Shown here: piece after piece, positions 8,982 through 18,747 of the stretch
Numbering within the stretch: position 1 is the first letter of the stretch
How the letters are laid out: every line of letters begins with the position of its first letter
Assembly (NCBI GenBank): GCA_902760345.1
Contig: CACWFY010000007.1
Coordinates: 59,722-123,721 of the forward strand
Direction of reading: 5' to 3'
Source: an uncultured Bacteroidales bacterium
GTDB taxonomy: Bacteria; Bacteroidota; Bacteroidia; Bacteroidales; Bacteroidaceae
Length of the DNA stretch: 64,000 nt
Notes under the pieces: generated by a model
Seen by the model: the letters and a program-made list of their open reading frames with translations, nothing else
The model's database searches: none
Told to the model about the DNA's origin: nothing
Made by a program: the position numbers and the translations under genes

Positions 8982-11900
8982 ATGAAGAAAGCCTTATGGT
9001 GGATATTGGGTCTTTTGCTAAGTCCCGTTCTCTTGTTTGTCATACTGACGGTTTTGCTTTATCTGCCGCCCGTACAGAATTGGGCTGTTGATAAAGTTGC
9101 CGAGGTGGCTTCCGAGAAGACGGGTATGCAGATTACGGTCGGTGAGGTGCGTCTGGCTTTTCCGCTCGACTTGTCTATCGACCATTTCCTGATGTGCCAG
9201 GAGGCAGACACCATAGCCGATATGGACCACCTGGTGGTCGATGTCCAGCTTGTGCCGCTCTTCTCTAAGATCGTGGTCATCAACGAGCTGGAGATCACCA
9301 ACACAAGCCTGAATACCGCCGGACTGGTCGAGGCCGCACGGGTGAAAGGACACTTCGGCCGCCTTTTCGTGTCGAGCAAGGGTATCAATCTGGACGAGCA
9401 AACCGTTGAGGCCAATGGTACCCGTCTGGAAGATGCCCACCTTGACATCCAGTTGAACGACTCCGTCCCTGAGGATACGACCAAGTCTGAGAATTTGTGG
9501 AAGATTCATGTCGACGAGGCTGCCATCTTGCGTTCCGACGTGGCGTTGCACATGCCTGGCGACACCATGAGCGTCTGTGCCCATTTCGGCTCGCTGACAG
9601 CCAGCGAGGCACTCATCGACCTGGGCACCCAGACCTATACCGTCGGCAGCGTGGAATGGGCCAATGGCCGTATGCAGTACGATCAGAATTTCCAGCCGCA
9701 CGTCGAGGGCCTGGACTTCAACCATATCGATCTCAACCATATCCATGTGGCGGTCGATAGCATCTATTTCCACGACCCTACGCTGCGCCTTTATCTGCGT
9801 CAGGTAGCCCTACGCGAGAAGAGTGGCATGCAGGTGACCAACCTGTCGGGCCCCATCGTGATGGACGACGGCCATCTGCGCCTGCCCAAATTCCGCCTGA
9901 CCACTCCCGAGAGCGATATAGACGTTGAACTCGATATGCCGCTGTCGCTGATGGATAAAGACAATGTCAGCAACATGCGCCTGCGCCTGAACGCCCAGCT
10001 GGGGCGCAACGACCTCATGCGCTTCATGGCTACGATGCCCTCGTCGTTCACCCAACAGTGGCCACACTATCCGCTGACCGTTCGCGGCTTGTTCAACGGC
10101 AACATGCAGCAGATGGACTTTCAGGATGTCGAGCTGTCGCTGCCTACCGCTTTCCATGCCACCGCCACCGGCTTTGTTTCGCATTTCGACAACCCTCAGC
10201 AGCTACGTGCCGACGTACAGTTTACGGCTACCACCCAGAATCTGTCTATGGTCACTGCCATGTTGCCTCGCGACGTGCAGCGCAACTACCGCATTCCCCC
10301 CATGTCGGCACAAGGCCGCATGAAGGCCAATGGCGAAGCTTATTTCGCTGATGTCACATTACACGAGGGTAGGGGCACCGTCAAGGCCGTCGGCTCATTC
10401 GACAGCCGTGCCTTGCGCTATCGTGCCAATGTCAGCATCCGCGACCTGAACCTGCATCACTTCATGCCGCGCGACTCTATCTATACCCTTAGCGCTGATA
10501 TCAACGCCCAGGGACAGGGCACCGACTTCCTGTCGCCGCGCACCACCCTGCAGGCCGACACCCGCATCCACCACCTGCGTTATGGCTCCTGGAATCTGGA
10601 TCATATCAACGCTACGGCACACCTCGACAAGGGTCACGCCTTGCTGGATGTGCTGAGCGACAATCCCCTTGTCAAGGGTCATGTCACGATGGATGCGCTG
10701 ATGAATACCAAGCGGCTCATTGCCAATATGTCTGCCGATGTCGACCATGTCGACCTCTTCCGGATGCAAGTGGTGCCCCAGCCGCTCTCCATCGGTCTCT
10801 GTGGCAGCTTTGACGTCAATTCCGACCTGAAGCTGACGCACACGCTCACCGGACTCGTCAGCGACATCACCGTCCGCGATTCCGTAAAGGCAGAGCGTAC
10901 CGAGTTTGTTGGCATTCATGCGCGGACCGACTGCGATACGACCCTGCTGCGTGCTCAGAGCGGCGACTTCATTGTAAAGCTCGACGCTAGCGGCGACTAC
11001 GAGCGGCTGTTGCGCCAGCTGGCCATTCTGGCCGACTCCGCGATGGCCCAGCTGGAGCGAAAGACCATTGACCAGCCAGCCTTGCGCCGTCTGTTACCCG
11101 ACATGAAGCTGCATGTCGAGGGCAAGCAGGACAACCCCGTCGCTGCCGTGCTGAAGACCGGTGAGCACATCGATTTCAAAGACCTGCTGTTCGATATGCA
11201 GCTCTCGCCCGTTAGCGGCATCAACGGCAATGGCTACGTCCATTCGCTGGTGGTCAGCGATGTCCGTCTGGATACCATCAACTTCCGTCTGACGCAGCGT
11301 AAGGAGAATCTGAGCTTTGGCGGTCAGATACGCAACAACAAGAAAAACCCGCAGTTTGTCTTCAACGCGCTGTTCGACGGCATCCTGCAGGAACATGGCG
11401 CCACCTTTGGCGTGCGCTATTATGATGCCGACAACCGCATGGGTGCCCGCATCGGTGCCAAGGCCGAGGTCGTCGACAGCGGTCTGGTGATGCACCTCTT
11501 GCCCGACCGTCCGACGGTAGGCTATAAGGAGTTTGCACTCAACAAGGACAACTTCGTCTTCCTGGGCTCCGACAAGAAGGTACGCGCCGATGTGACGCTA
11601 CGCGCCGACGACGGCATGGGTGTGCGCATCTTCTCCGAGGATACCGATCCTACGGCCCTGCAAGACCTTACCGTGACGCTCCATCAGTTCAATCTCGACG
11701 AGGTCACCTCCGTCATTCCCTATGCCCCCCGTATGACGGGTATGCTCAATGGTGATGTCCATGTCGTCCTGAATGCCGATGGCCAGCTCTCGGCGGTCAG
11801 CGATATGGCGGTGCGCAACATGACCTATGAACGCTGTCCCATCGGTAACGTCAGCACCGAGATGGTCTATCTGCAGAAAGAGGGCGATGCTCATGCTGTC

Positions 11901-13592
11901 GAGGCTCGACTCATGAAGGACGACATCGAGGTCGGCTTGCTCTCAGGAACCTATTATAATGCCGGCGAGGGCTCGCTCGACGCCAAGCTGACGCTCCAGC
12001 ACCTGCCACTGTCCATCGTCAACGGCTTCGTGCCCGACCGCTTGGTGGGCCTGCAGGGCTATGGCGATGGCGAGTTCACCATTCAGGGCCCTGTCTCTGC
12101 ACCTATCGTCAATGGTGAGCTGCTGCTCGACTCGTCGTATGTCGAGAGCATCCCCTATGGCATCACGCTGCGTTTCGACGACGACCCCGTGCGCATACAG
12201 AACTCCAACCTCTTGTTCGAGAACTTTACCGTCTACTCTATCAACGAGAATCCGCTGAATATTCAGGGCAATGTCGATTTCCACGATCTCGACCATATCA
12301 CGACCAATCTCCGCATGCGTGCCAAGAACTTCCAGCTCATTGGCACCAAGGAACGCAACAACAGCGTGGCCTTCGGCAAGGCGTTTGTCGACCTCTATGC
12401 CCGTGTGCAGGGACCCCTCGACAATCTGAACATGCGTGGCCGCCTGAGCGTGCTCCCGTCGACCGATGTGAGCTACATCCTGCGCGACACACCGCTGACT
12501 ACCGACAACCAGATGGAGTCGCTGGTGAAGTTCGTAGACTTCAGCGACACCACCGAGGTGGTCGTCGAGCGGCCTTCGCTGACGGGTTTCCGCATGGATA
12601 TGACCGTCGACGTGTCGAAGGGCACCCACGTTAAAGCCTACCTCAACAGCGACCACTCCAACTATATCGATCTGATGGGTGGCGGTACGCTGCGTATGGT
12701 CTACTCGCCTGCCGACAATCTGCAGCTGACGGGTCGCTATACGCTGTCCAACGGTGAGATGAAGTATCAGTTGCCGGTCATTCCGCTGAAGACGTTTACC
12801 ATCCAGGACGGCTCGTATGTCGAGTTTACGGGCGAGATGATGAACCCCACGCTGAACATTACCGCCACCGAGCAGACCAAGGCGTCGGTCAGCACGTCCG
12901 GTGAGGTGGGGCGCTCGGTCGACTTCGTCTGTGGCGTCATCATCACCAAGACGCTCAACGATATGGGTCTGCAGTTCATCATCGATGCCCCCGAGGATAT
13001 GCAGCTGCACAGCGAGCTGCAGGCCATGTCGAAAGAGGAGCAGAGCAAGCTGGCGGTCACCATGCTCACCACCGGCATGTACCTCAACAGCGCCAGCACC
13101 GGCTCGTTCTCCATGAACTCGGCGCTCTCGTCGTTCCTCAACTCGCAGATCAGCTCTATTTCTGGCAACGCCCTGCGCACCCTCGACCTCTCGTTCGGTA
13201 TGGACAACACCACCGACGCCTCCGGTCAGCAACATACCGACTACTCGTTCAAGTTTGCCAAGCGTTTCCTGAACAACCGTCTGAAGGTGGCGGTAGGCGG
13301 CAAGGTCACCACCGGCGAGGAGATGCCGGGTGGCCGCAATAACTCGTTCTTCGACAATGTGTCGATGGAGTATCGCCTCGACCAGTCGGCCACGAAATAC
13401 CTGAACTTCTATTTTGAGAATAATAGCTACGACTGGCTCGACGGCTATTCGCAGAAATACGGCGGTGGCTTCATCTGGCGTCGCTCGCTGCAGAAATTCA
13501 CCGATATCTTCCGTCTCAAAGAACCCCTGCGCACCGTGCCTGCCGTACGTCGTGACACGCTAAAGACTACTCCTGCCCATGAAACGAAATAA
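8982..13592 (+). CDS. tamB: TamB-like translocation/assembly module, AsmA-like
   Basis: This is a 1536-residue inner-membrane-anchored periplasmic protein. A single N-terminal membrane segment (LWWILGLLLSPVLLFVILTV) is followed by a very long repetitive beta-rich region and a C-terminal DUF490/TamB domain (about residues 1150-1500, with VMQGPLDN-like motifs such as ARVQGPLDNLNMRGRLSVL). TamB proteins bridge the two membranes and are linked to outer-membrane protein assembly and phospholipid transport. The downstream outer-membrane partner overlaps it by 14 nt, which strongly supports a Tam complex. Confidence 0.92.
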   Translation: MKKALWWILGLLLSPVLLFVILTVLLYLPPVQNWAVDKVAEVASEKTGMQITVGEVRLAFPLDLSIDHFLMCQEADTIADMDHLVVDVQLVPLFSKIVVINELEITNTSLNTAGLVEAARVKGHFGRLFVSSKGINLDEQTVEANGTRLEDAHLDIQLNDSVPEDTTKSENLWKIHVDEAAILRSDVALHMPGDTMSVCAHFGSLTASEALIDLGTQTYTVGSVEWANGRMQYDQNFQPHVEGLDFNHIDLNHIHVAVDSIYFHDPTLRLYLRQVALREKSGMQVTNLSGPIVMDDGHLRLPKFRLTTPESDIDVELDMPLSLMDKDNVSNMRLRLNAQLGRNDLMRFMATMPSSFTQQWPHYPLTVRGLFNGNMQQMDFQDVELSLPTAFHATATGFVSHFDNPQQLRADVQFTATTQNLSMVTAMLPRDVQRNYRIPPMSAQGRMKANGEAYFADVTLHEGRGTVKAVGSFDSRALRYRANVSIRDLNLHHFMPRDSIYTLSADINAQGQGTDFLSPRTTLQADTRIHHLRYGSWNLDHINATAHLDKGHALLDVLSDNPLVKGHVTMDALMNTKRLIANMSADVDHVDLFRMQVVPQPLSIGLCGSFDVNSDLKLTHTLTGLVSDITVRDSVKAERTEFVGIHARTDCDTTLLRAQSGDFIVKLDASGDYERLLRQLAILADSAMAQLERKTIDQPALRRLLPDMKLHVEGKQDNPVAAVLKTGEHIDFKDLLFDMQLSPVSGINGNGYVHSLVVSDVRLDTINFRLTQRKENLSFGGQIRNNKKNPQFVFNALFDGILQEHGATFGVRYYDADNRMGARIGAKAEVVDSGLVMHLLPDRPTVGYKEFALNKDNFVFLGSDKKVRADVTLRADDGMGVRIFSEDTDPTALQDLTVTLHQFNLDEVTSVIPYAPRMTGMLNGDVHVVLNADGQLSAVSDMAVRNMTYERCPIGNVSTEMVYLQKEGDAHAVEARLMKDDIEVGLLSGTYYNAGEGSLDAKLTLQHLPLSIVNGFVPDRLVGLQGYGDGEFTIQGPVSAPIVNGELLLDSSYVESIPYGITLRFDDDPVRIQNSNLLFENFTVYSINENPLNIQGNVDFHDLDHITTNLRMRAKNFQLIGTKERNNSVAFGKAFVDLYARVQGPLDNLNMRGRLSVLPSTDVSYILRDTPLTTDNQMESLVKFVDFSDTTEVVVERPSLTGFRMDMTVDVSKGTHVKAYLNSDHSNYIDLMGGGTLRMVYSPADNLQLTGRYTLSNGEMKYQLPVIPLKTFTIQDGSYVEFTGEMMNPTLNITATEQTKASVSTSGEVGRSVDFVCGVIITKTLNDMGLQFIIDAPEDMQLHSELQAMSKEEQSKLAVTMLTTGMYLNSASTGSFSMNSALSSFLNSQISSISGNALRTLDLSFGMDNTTDASGQQHTDYSFKFAKRFLNNRLKVAVGGKVTTGEEMPGGRNNSFFDNVSMEYRLDQSATKYLNFYFENNSYDWLDGYSQKYGGGFIWRRSLQKFTDIFRLKEPLRTVPAVRRDTLKTTPAHETK

Positions 13593-15936
13593 GTACTTGC
13601 TTCTTGCCTCTTGCCTCTTGCTTCTTGCTTCTTGTTCCATGACCAAGAACATTCCCGAGGACGACCAGCTGTTCATCGGCTTGGAGAAGATGGTCTATAA
13701 CGGTGCCGACGAGAGCGACAATATGATTGAGACGCAGCAGGAACTCGAGGCCGCACTGGCCATCGCCCCCAACGGCTCGCTCTTTGGCAGCAGCTACTAC
13801 CGTGTGCCGTTCTCCCTGGGCGTATCTATCTGGAATCGCTATGCCGACAGCGAGTCGCCCTTTGCCCGCTGGATGACGCGCTCGTTTGGCAAGCAGCCCG
13901 TCCTTATGTCGTGGGTCAACCCCGTGCTGCGTGCCAGCGTCGGACGTAATGTGTTGCACAATCACGGATACTTCAGCGGAGCCGTCGACTACGAGGTCGT
14001 CCAGCAGAAGAATCCCAAGGAGGCAAAAATCCGCTATACCATTACCCCTGGGCGCCTGACACTCATCGACAGCATTGCTTATGTGGGCTTTCCTGCCGAG
14101 GCCGACAGCATGATCCGCAGCACGCTCGACGAGGCCTCCATCCATCGTGGCGATGCGTTTACCGTCAGCGCCATCGATGCCGAGCGCCAGCGCATCAGCA
14201 CCATGTTGCGCAACAATGGCTACTACTATTATCAGCCGGGCTATGCCTCTTACCTTGCCGACACGCTGGTGGTCGACGGCAAGGCCCAGTTGCAGCTGCG
14301 CCTGGCCGACGGGGTGCCCGACGCCGCCAAGCATCCGTGGTACATCGGCCGCATCGCCATCAACATGCGCAAGTCGATGATGGAACAGTATACCGACTCC
14401 ATCCAGCGCCGCTGGCTGACCGTCCGCTTCTCGGGCAAGAAGCCGCCCATCCGCACCCGTGTCTTGCTGGCCGACATGAAGCTGCGGCCGCGCAAGGCCT
14501 ACAGCTATTCTGACTATCTCGAGACCAGCAGCAAAATCAATGCCATGGGCCTCTTCTCGTCTACGCAGTTTCAGTTTACGCCGCGCGACACCACCGCCCA
14601 GTGCGACACCCTCGACCTCACGCTCAACTGCACCTTCGACCGCCCGTGGGACTTCTATATCGAGACCAACTTCAATGCCCGCACCATCGGTCGCATGGGT
14701 CCTGAGCTGAAGATGGGTGTCACGCGCCGCAACGCCTTCCGTGGTGCTGAGAAGATTGACCTCAACCTGCACGGCTCTTACGAGTGGGCCACCAGCAACG
14801 GCTCGTCCATGAACAACTACGAGTATGGTGCCGACGCCTCCGTAGAGTTTCCGCGACTCATAGCACCCTTTGTCCCCACGCGCATACTCCGCCGCGACAA
14901 AAAGACCGGTGCCGCTGTGCGCCGTCGCCTGTTCTACTCCACGCCCACCACGCTGGCCAAGCTCTCCACCGACATCATCTACCGCCCCAGCTACTACAAG
15001 ATGCACGTCGTCAGCGGCGAGTGGACCTATCGCTGGCAGACCTCCGAGTCCAGCCACCACGAGTTCTCGCCACTCACCGTGAAGTATCAGTTTATGAATA
15101 GCCATACCGAGAATTTCGACAACATCATCCGCCAGAATCCCTATCTCTCGGTCACCATGCAAGACTACTTCATCCCCGAGATGCGCTATACCTACACCTA
15201 TACCAGTCCTTCGCGCCTGCTGCACCCCATCCGCTGGGAGACCACCGTTGCCGAGGCAGGCAATGGCGTAGCCCTCTACGATGTCGTCACCGGCAAGCAG
15301 TGGAACGACAAGGACAAGTCCATGTTCAACAATCCCTATTCCCAGTTCCTTAAGCTCGAGACTGACTTCTCGAAGACCTGGACGCTCGACAGCCACTCTA
15401 AGCTCGTAGGCCACGTCAATGCTGGCGTCATCTATGCCTACGGCAACAGCGACTGGGTGCCCAACAGCGAGCTCTTCTATGTCGGTGGTGCCAACAGCAT
15501 CCGCGCCTTCTCCGTGCGCGGTGTGGGCCCCGGCAACTTCCCCGGTGTCGACAACAAGGCCCAGTCGTACCTCATGCAGAATGGCGACATGAAGCTCGTG
15601 CTCAACCTCGAATACCGCCGACAGCTCTTCGACAACCTCTATGGTGCCCTCTTCCTCGATGCCGGCAACATCTGGAACCTGCGTCAGGACCTCGATGTCG
15701 ACCTCTCCTCAGACGCTACGTTCAGCGGCGGACGCTTCCGCCTCAAAGACCTCCCCCGGCAGATGGCCCTCGGCACCGGCATAGGCCTGCGCTACGATCT
15801 CAGCTTCCTCATCATCCGTGTCGACTGGGGCCTCGGCCTCCATGTGCCTTACGACAACGACCGCAGCGGCTACTTCAATGCCCACACCTTCCGTCGCGAC
15901 CAGACCCTCCACTTCGCCATCGGCTATCCGTTCTAA
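13579..15936 (+). CDS. tamL: TamL-type outer-membrane lipoprotein (BamA/TamA superfamily)
   Basis: The protein has 785 residues. It begins with a lipoprotein signal (LLLLASCS), then POTRA-like domains, and ends in an Omp85 barrel finishing with aromatic Phe (HFAIGYPF). The lipidated N-terminus distinguishes the Bacteroidetes TamL from proteobacterial TamA. The barrel carries the surface-antigen motif VGGANSIRAFSVRGVGPGNF. The ATG overlaps the end of tamB by 14 nt in another frame, so the two are translationally linked. The signal peptide is encoded by a run of TTGCCTCTTGC-like repeats, which could slip. Confidence 0.9.
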   Translation: MKRNKYLLLASCLLLLASCSMTKNIPEDDQLFIGLEKMVYNGADESDNMIETQQELEAALAIAPNGSLFGSSYYRVPFSLGVSIWNRYADSESPFARWMTRSFGKQPVLMSWVNPVLRASVGRNVLHNHGYFSGAVDYEVVQQKNPKEAKIRYTITPGRLTLIDSIAYVGFPAEADSMIRSTLDEASIHRGDAFTVSAIDAERQRISTMLRNNGYYYYQPGYASYLADTLVVDGKAQLQLRLADGVPDAAKHPWYIGRIAINMRKSMMEQYTDSIQRRWLTVRFSGKKPPIRTRVLLADMKLRPRKAYSYSDYLETSSKINAMGLFSSTQFQFTPRDTTAQCDTLDLTLNCTFDRPWDFYIETNFNARTIGRMGPELKMGVTRRNAFRGAEKIDLNLHGSYEWATSNGSSMNNYEYGADASVEFPRLIAPFVPTRILRRDKKTGAAVRRRLFYSTPTTLAKLSTDIIYRPSYYKMHVVSGEWTYRWQTSESSHHEFSPLTVKYQFMNSHTENFDNIIRQNPYLSVTMQDYFIPEMRYTYTYTSPSRLLHPIRWETTVAEAGNGVALYDVVTGKQWNDKDKSMFNNPYSQFLKLETDFSKTWTLDSHSKLVGHVNAGVIYAYGNSDWVPNSELFYVGGANSIRAFSVRGVGPGNFPGVDNKAQSYLMQNGDMKLVLNLEYRRQLFDNLYGALFLDAGNIWNLRQDLDVDLSSDATFSGGRFRLKDLPRQMALGTGIGLRYDLSFLIIRVDWGLGLHVPYDNDRSGYFNAHTFRRDQTLHFAIGYPF

Positions 15937-15955
15937 AAATAAACGGCTAATAGTT

Positions 15956-15985
15956 TTGCCGTTTGCCGTTTTGTTCGTACCTTTG
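15956..15985 (+). promoter_or_regulatory. Promoter of the nucleotidyltransferase gene
   Basis: TTG (15956-15958), 19-nt spacer, TACCTTTG (15978-15985), 34 nt before the ATG at 16019. It begins right after the tamL stop. Confidence 0.7.
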
Positions 15986-16018
15986 CAAACGGAAAATAAT
16001 AATATTAAATTAGAAGAT

Positions 16019-16930
16019 ATGAAACCAACATTATTTCTATTGGCTGCAGGCATGGGTAGCCGTTATGGCGGTCTGAAGCAGCTGGACGGGCTGGGCCCCA
16101 ATGGTGAGACCATCATGGACTATAGCATCTACGACGCCATACAGGCCGGCTTCGGCAAGATAGTATGGGTGATTCGTAAGGATTTCGAGGAGCAGTTCCG
16201 CACACAGATTCTGTCGAAGTACGAGGGTAAGGTGCAGTGTGAGCTGTGCTTCCAGGAGTTGGACGCGCTGCCCGAGGGCTTCACAGTGCCCGAAGGTCGC
16301 CAGAAGCCGTGGGGTACGAATCACGCAGTGCTGATGGGTAAGGACGTGATCAAGGAGCCGTTCTGCGTCATCAACTGCGACGACTTCTACGGTCGTGACT
16401 GCTTCATGCAGATAGGTAAGTTTCTGAGTGGTCTGAAGGAGGGCACCCGTGGACAGTATGCAATGGTGGGCTTCCGCGTATGTAACACGCTGAGCGAGAA
16501 CGGCAGCGTGGCCCGTGGTGTATGCTCGTATAACGACCAGCGTCACCTGACGGACGTCGTGGAGCGTACGGAGATTCTGCGCAAGGACGGCACGATACAG
16601 TTTAAGGACGAGCAGGGCGAGTGGCAGACGTTGGACGACAACACGCCCGTCTCGATGAATGTGTGGGGCTTCACGCCCGACTACTTCGAGTATTCGGAGG
16701 CGTATTTCAAGGAGTTCCTCTCTGACCCGAAGAACATGGAGAACCTGAAGGCTGAGTTCTTTATCCCGCTGATGGTGAACAAGCTTATCACCGAGGGTAC
16801 GGCAACCTGCGAGGTGCTCGACACAACGTCGAAGTGGTTTGGCGTGACGTATGCTGCCGACCGCGAGGAGACGGTAGCACGCATACAGAAACTGGTGGAC
16901 GAGGGAGTGTATCCCAACAAGCTGTTTTAA
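16019..16930 (+). CDS. Sugar-phosphate nucleotidyltransferase
   Basis: The 303-residue protein begins MKPTLFLLAAGMGSRYGG, the nucleotide-binding loop of the glucose-1-phosphate nucleotidyltransferase fold, followed by KQLDGLGPNGETIMDYSI. VINCDDFYG matches the acidic metal-binding motif. It would transfer an NMP to a sugar phosphate; which sugar cannot be told. The open frame extends upstream, but the promoter at 15956-15985 fixes the start at 16019. A DHH phosphoesterase follows after 23 nt. Confidence 0.87.
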   Translation: MKPTLFLLAAGMGSRYGGLKQLDGLGPNGETIMDYSIYDAIQAGFGKIVWVIRKDFEEQFRTQILSKYEGKVQCELCFQELDALPEGFTVPEGRQKPWGTNHAVLMGKDVIKEPFCVINCDDFYGRDCFMQIGKFLSGLKEGTRGQYAMVGFRVCNTLSENGSVARGVCSYNDQRHLTDVVERTEILRKDGTIQFKDEQGEWQTLDDNTPVSMNVWGFTPDYFEYSEAYFKEFLSDPKNMENLKAEFFIPLMVNKLITEGTATCEVLDTTSKWFGVTYAADREETVARIQKLVDEGVYPNKLF

Positions 16931-16953
16931 TGCATAATTCATAATTATTGAAC

Positions 16954-17988
16954 ATGCTGGAACCGATAATGACTGACGGGGAGTGCAGTGCGCTGCACTC
17001 CCTGATTAATGATACGCAGACGGTGGTGCTGTGTTGCCACCAGCACCCGGACGGCGATGCGCTGGGCGCTATGCTGGGCATGGCCGAGGTGTTGCGCATG
17101 TTGGGGAAAGAGCCGCTGATGGTGGCTCCCGACCAGTATCCTGACTATCTGCACTGGTTGCCCAACTCAGAGAAGATAGTGCGCTACGATAAGCGCAAGG
17201 ACTATGTAGACACCGTGCTGAAGATAGCCGACCTGGTGTTCTGTCTGGACTTCAACACGCTGTCGCGTACTGACGAGATGGCGGCAGCGCTGGCAAAGTC
17301 GCCGGCCAAGAAGGTGCTCATAGACCACCATCCCGAACCTGATGTCGATGCAGTGGTCTCGGTGTCGCGCCCCGAGATGTCGTCGGCCTGTGAGGTGGTG
17401 TTCCGCGTGGTGTGGCAGCTGGGACTCTTCGAGCAGCTGGGACGCCACTATGCCGTGCCCATCTATTGTGGTATGATGACCGATACGGGCGGGTTTACCT
17501 ATAACTCGACGAATCCGGAAATCTACTACATTATCTCGCAACTGCTGACGAAGGGTATCGACAAGGACAAGATATACCGTAACGTCTATCATAACTACTC
17601 GGAGCACCGTCTGCGCATGGTGGGCCACGTGTTGTGCAACCGGCTGGTGGTCGACGAGCAGCGCCATGCGTCGTACTTTACGCTGACGCGTGAGGATATG
17701 GAGAAATACCACTTTGTGAAGGGCGACGCTGAGGGCGTGGTGAACATGCCGCTGCAGATAAAAGGCTTGAAGCTGAGCATTTCTTTGCGCGAGGATACCG
17801 AGCGCGACCATGTGGTATGGGTGAGCCTGCGGTCGGTCGACGACTTCCCGTGTAACGAGGTGGCGGCACGCTTCTTCAACGGTGGCGGACATCTGAACGC
17901 CTCGGGCGGACGCCTCGATATGAGCATGGACGAGGCCGTAGAAACGGTGAAAAGAGCATTTAAAGCTTTTGAAGACACGTTAAAGTAG
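16954..17988 (+). CDS. DHH/DHHA1 phosphoesterase (NrnA-like oligoribonuclease/pAp phosphatase)
   Basis: The 344-residue protein carries all DHH family motifs: HPDGDALG, LDFN, DHHPEPD, GMMTDTGGF, and the DHHA1 glycine motif FNGGGHLNASGG near the C-terminus. Length and order match bacterial NrnA, which degrades nanoRNA and pAp in the cytoplasm. A TTG at 16948 is a possible alternative start two codons upstream; ATG at 16954 is preferred. It is co-directional with the nucleotidyltransferase. Confidence 0.88.
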   Translation: MLEPIMTDGECSALHSLINDTQTVVLCCHQHPDGDALGAMLGMAEVLRMLGKEPLMVAPDQYPDYLHWLPNSEKIVRYDKRKDYVDTVLKIADLVFCLDFNTLSRTDEMAAALAKSPAKKVLIDHHPEPDVDAVVSVSRPEMSSACEVVFRVVWQLGLFEQLGRHYAVPIYCGMMTDTGGFTYNSTNPEIYYIISQLLTKGIDKDKIYRNVYHNYSEHRLRMVGHVLCNRLVVDEQRHASYFTLTREDMEKYHFVKGDAEGVVNMPLQIKGLKLSISLREDTERDHVVWVSLRSVDDFPCNEVAARFFNGGGHLNASGGRLDMSMDEAVETVKRAFKAFEDTLK

Positions 17989-18020
17989 CCTAATCGTGCG
18001 ATTTTTTGCCGACAATTTCG

Positions 18021-18028
18021 TACCTTTG
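18021..18028 (+). promoter_or_regulatory. -7 box of the DUF4827 gene
   Basis: TACCTTTG lies 28 nt before the ATG at 18057. No TTG is seen at the proper -33 distance, so the call rests on the box alone. Confidence 0.5.
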
Positions 18029-18056
18029 CGGTCGAATTCTAGAATTTTTGCAAACA

Positions 18057-18731
18057 ATGAAGAATAAAATCTGTTCGATGCTGCTGCTGGCTGTCGCCCT
18101 GCTGACGGTCGGTTGCAACAATTATGAAACCTATTCTGACAAGAAGAAACAGGAGGCTGACGTCATCAGCCGCTTCATAGCCCAAGAGGGTATTCAGGAA
18201 ATCAGCGAGGCGGTGTTCGAGGCTCAGGGCCAGACGACCGACGTAGCCAGCAACCAGTTTGTGCGCTTCACCCGTAACGGCGTCTATATGCAGATAGTGC
18301 GTAAAGGCTGTGGTAGCAAGCTGGAGGAGAACAATAGGGTGACCGTCCTGTGTCGCTTCATGGAGCAGAATATCCAGAGCGGCGATGTGGTGATACGCAA
18401 CGATCAGGAGGCGTATATCACGTCGAGCACGTCGAGCAGCGTCAATGTGACCGACTATCTGGACATGATGTCCGTGACACGTTCGGGTACGATCATTACT
18501 GCTTCGTTTCTGCAGGGTCTGATGATGTCGTATCACAGTTCGCAGTCGGTGCCTGCCGGATGGCTCGTGCCGCTGAACTATGTCAACATTGGCAAGCCCA
18601 CTGAAGACGACGACCCCGACGCCGAGACCGCTAAGGTGCGCCTCATTGTGCCCCACTCGCAGGGTACAGCTGATGCCTCGTCGAACGTCACACCCTTCTA
18701 CTACGAGATCACTTACGAGCGAGAAAGATAA
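18057..18731 (+). CDS. DUF4827-type lipoprotein
   Basis: The protein has 224 residues and starts with a lipoprotein signal, MKNKICSMLLLAVALLTVGC. The remainder resembles DUF4827, a Bacteroidetes family related in fold to FKBP-type proteins (FVRFTRNGVYMQIV, GLMMSYHSSQSVPAGWLVPLNYV). Peptidyl-prolyl isomerase activity is unproven. The frame is open upstream to 18006, but only the start at 18057 gives a signal peptide and follows the promoter box. The phosphohexomutase gene begins 16 nt downstream. Confidence 0.8.
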   Translation: MKNKICSMLLLAVALLTVGCNNYETYSDKKKQEADVISRFIAQEGIQEISEAVFEAQGQTTDVASNQFVRFTRNGVYMQIVRKGCGSKLEENNRVTVLCRFMEQNIQSGDVVIRNDQEAYITSSTSSSVNVTDYLDMMSVTRSGTIITASFLQGLMMSYHSSQSVPAGWLVPLNYVNIGKPTEDDDPDAETAKVRLIVPHSQGTADASSNVTPFYYEITYERER

Positions 18732-18747
18732 ATATTCATACTGATAT

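Noticed and set aside
11943-13235. A 430-codon minus-strand frame inside tamB.
   Set aside because: His/Arg/Val-rich composition is typical of an antisense shadow, and the plus strand has the TamB domain here.
13567-15414. A 615-codon minus-strand frame antisense to tamL.
   Set aside because: No domain, no promoter, and the sense strand codes for a complete lipoprotein barrel.
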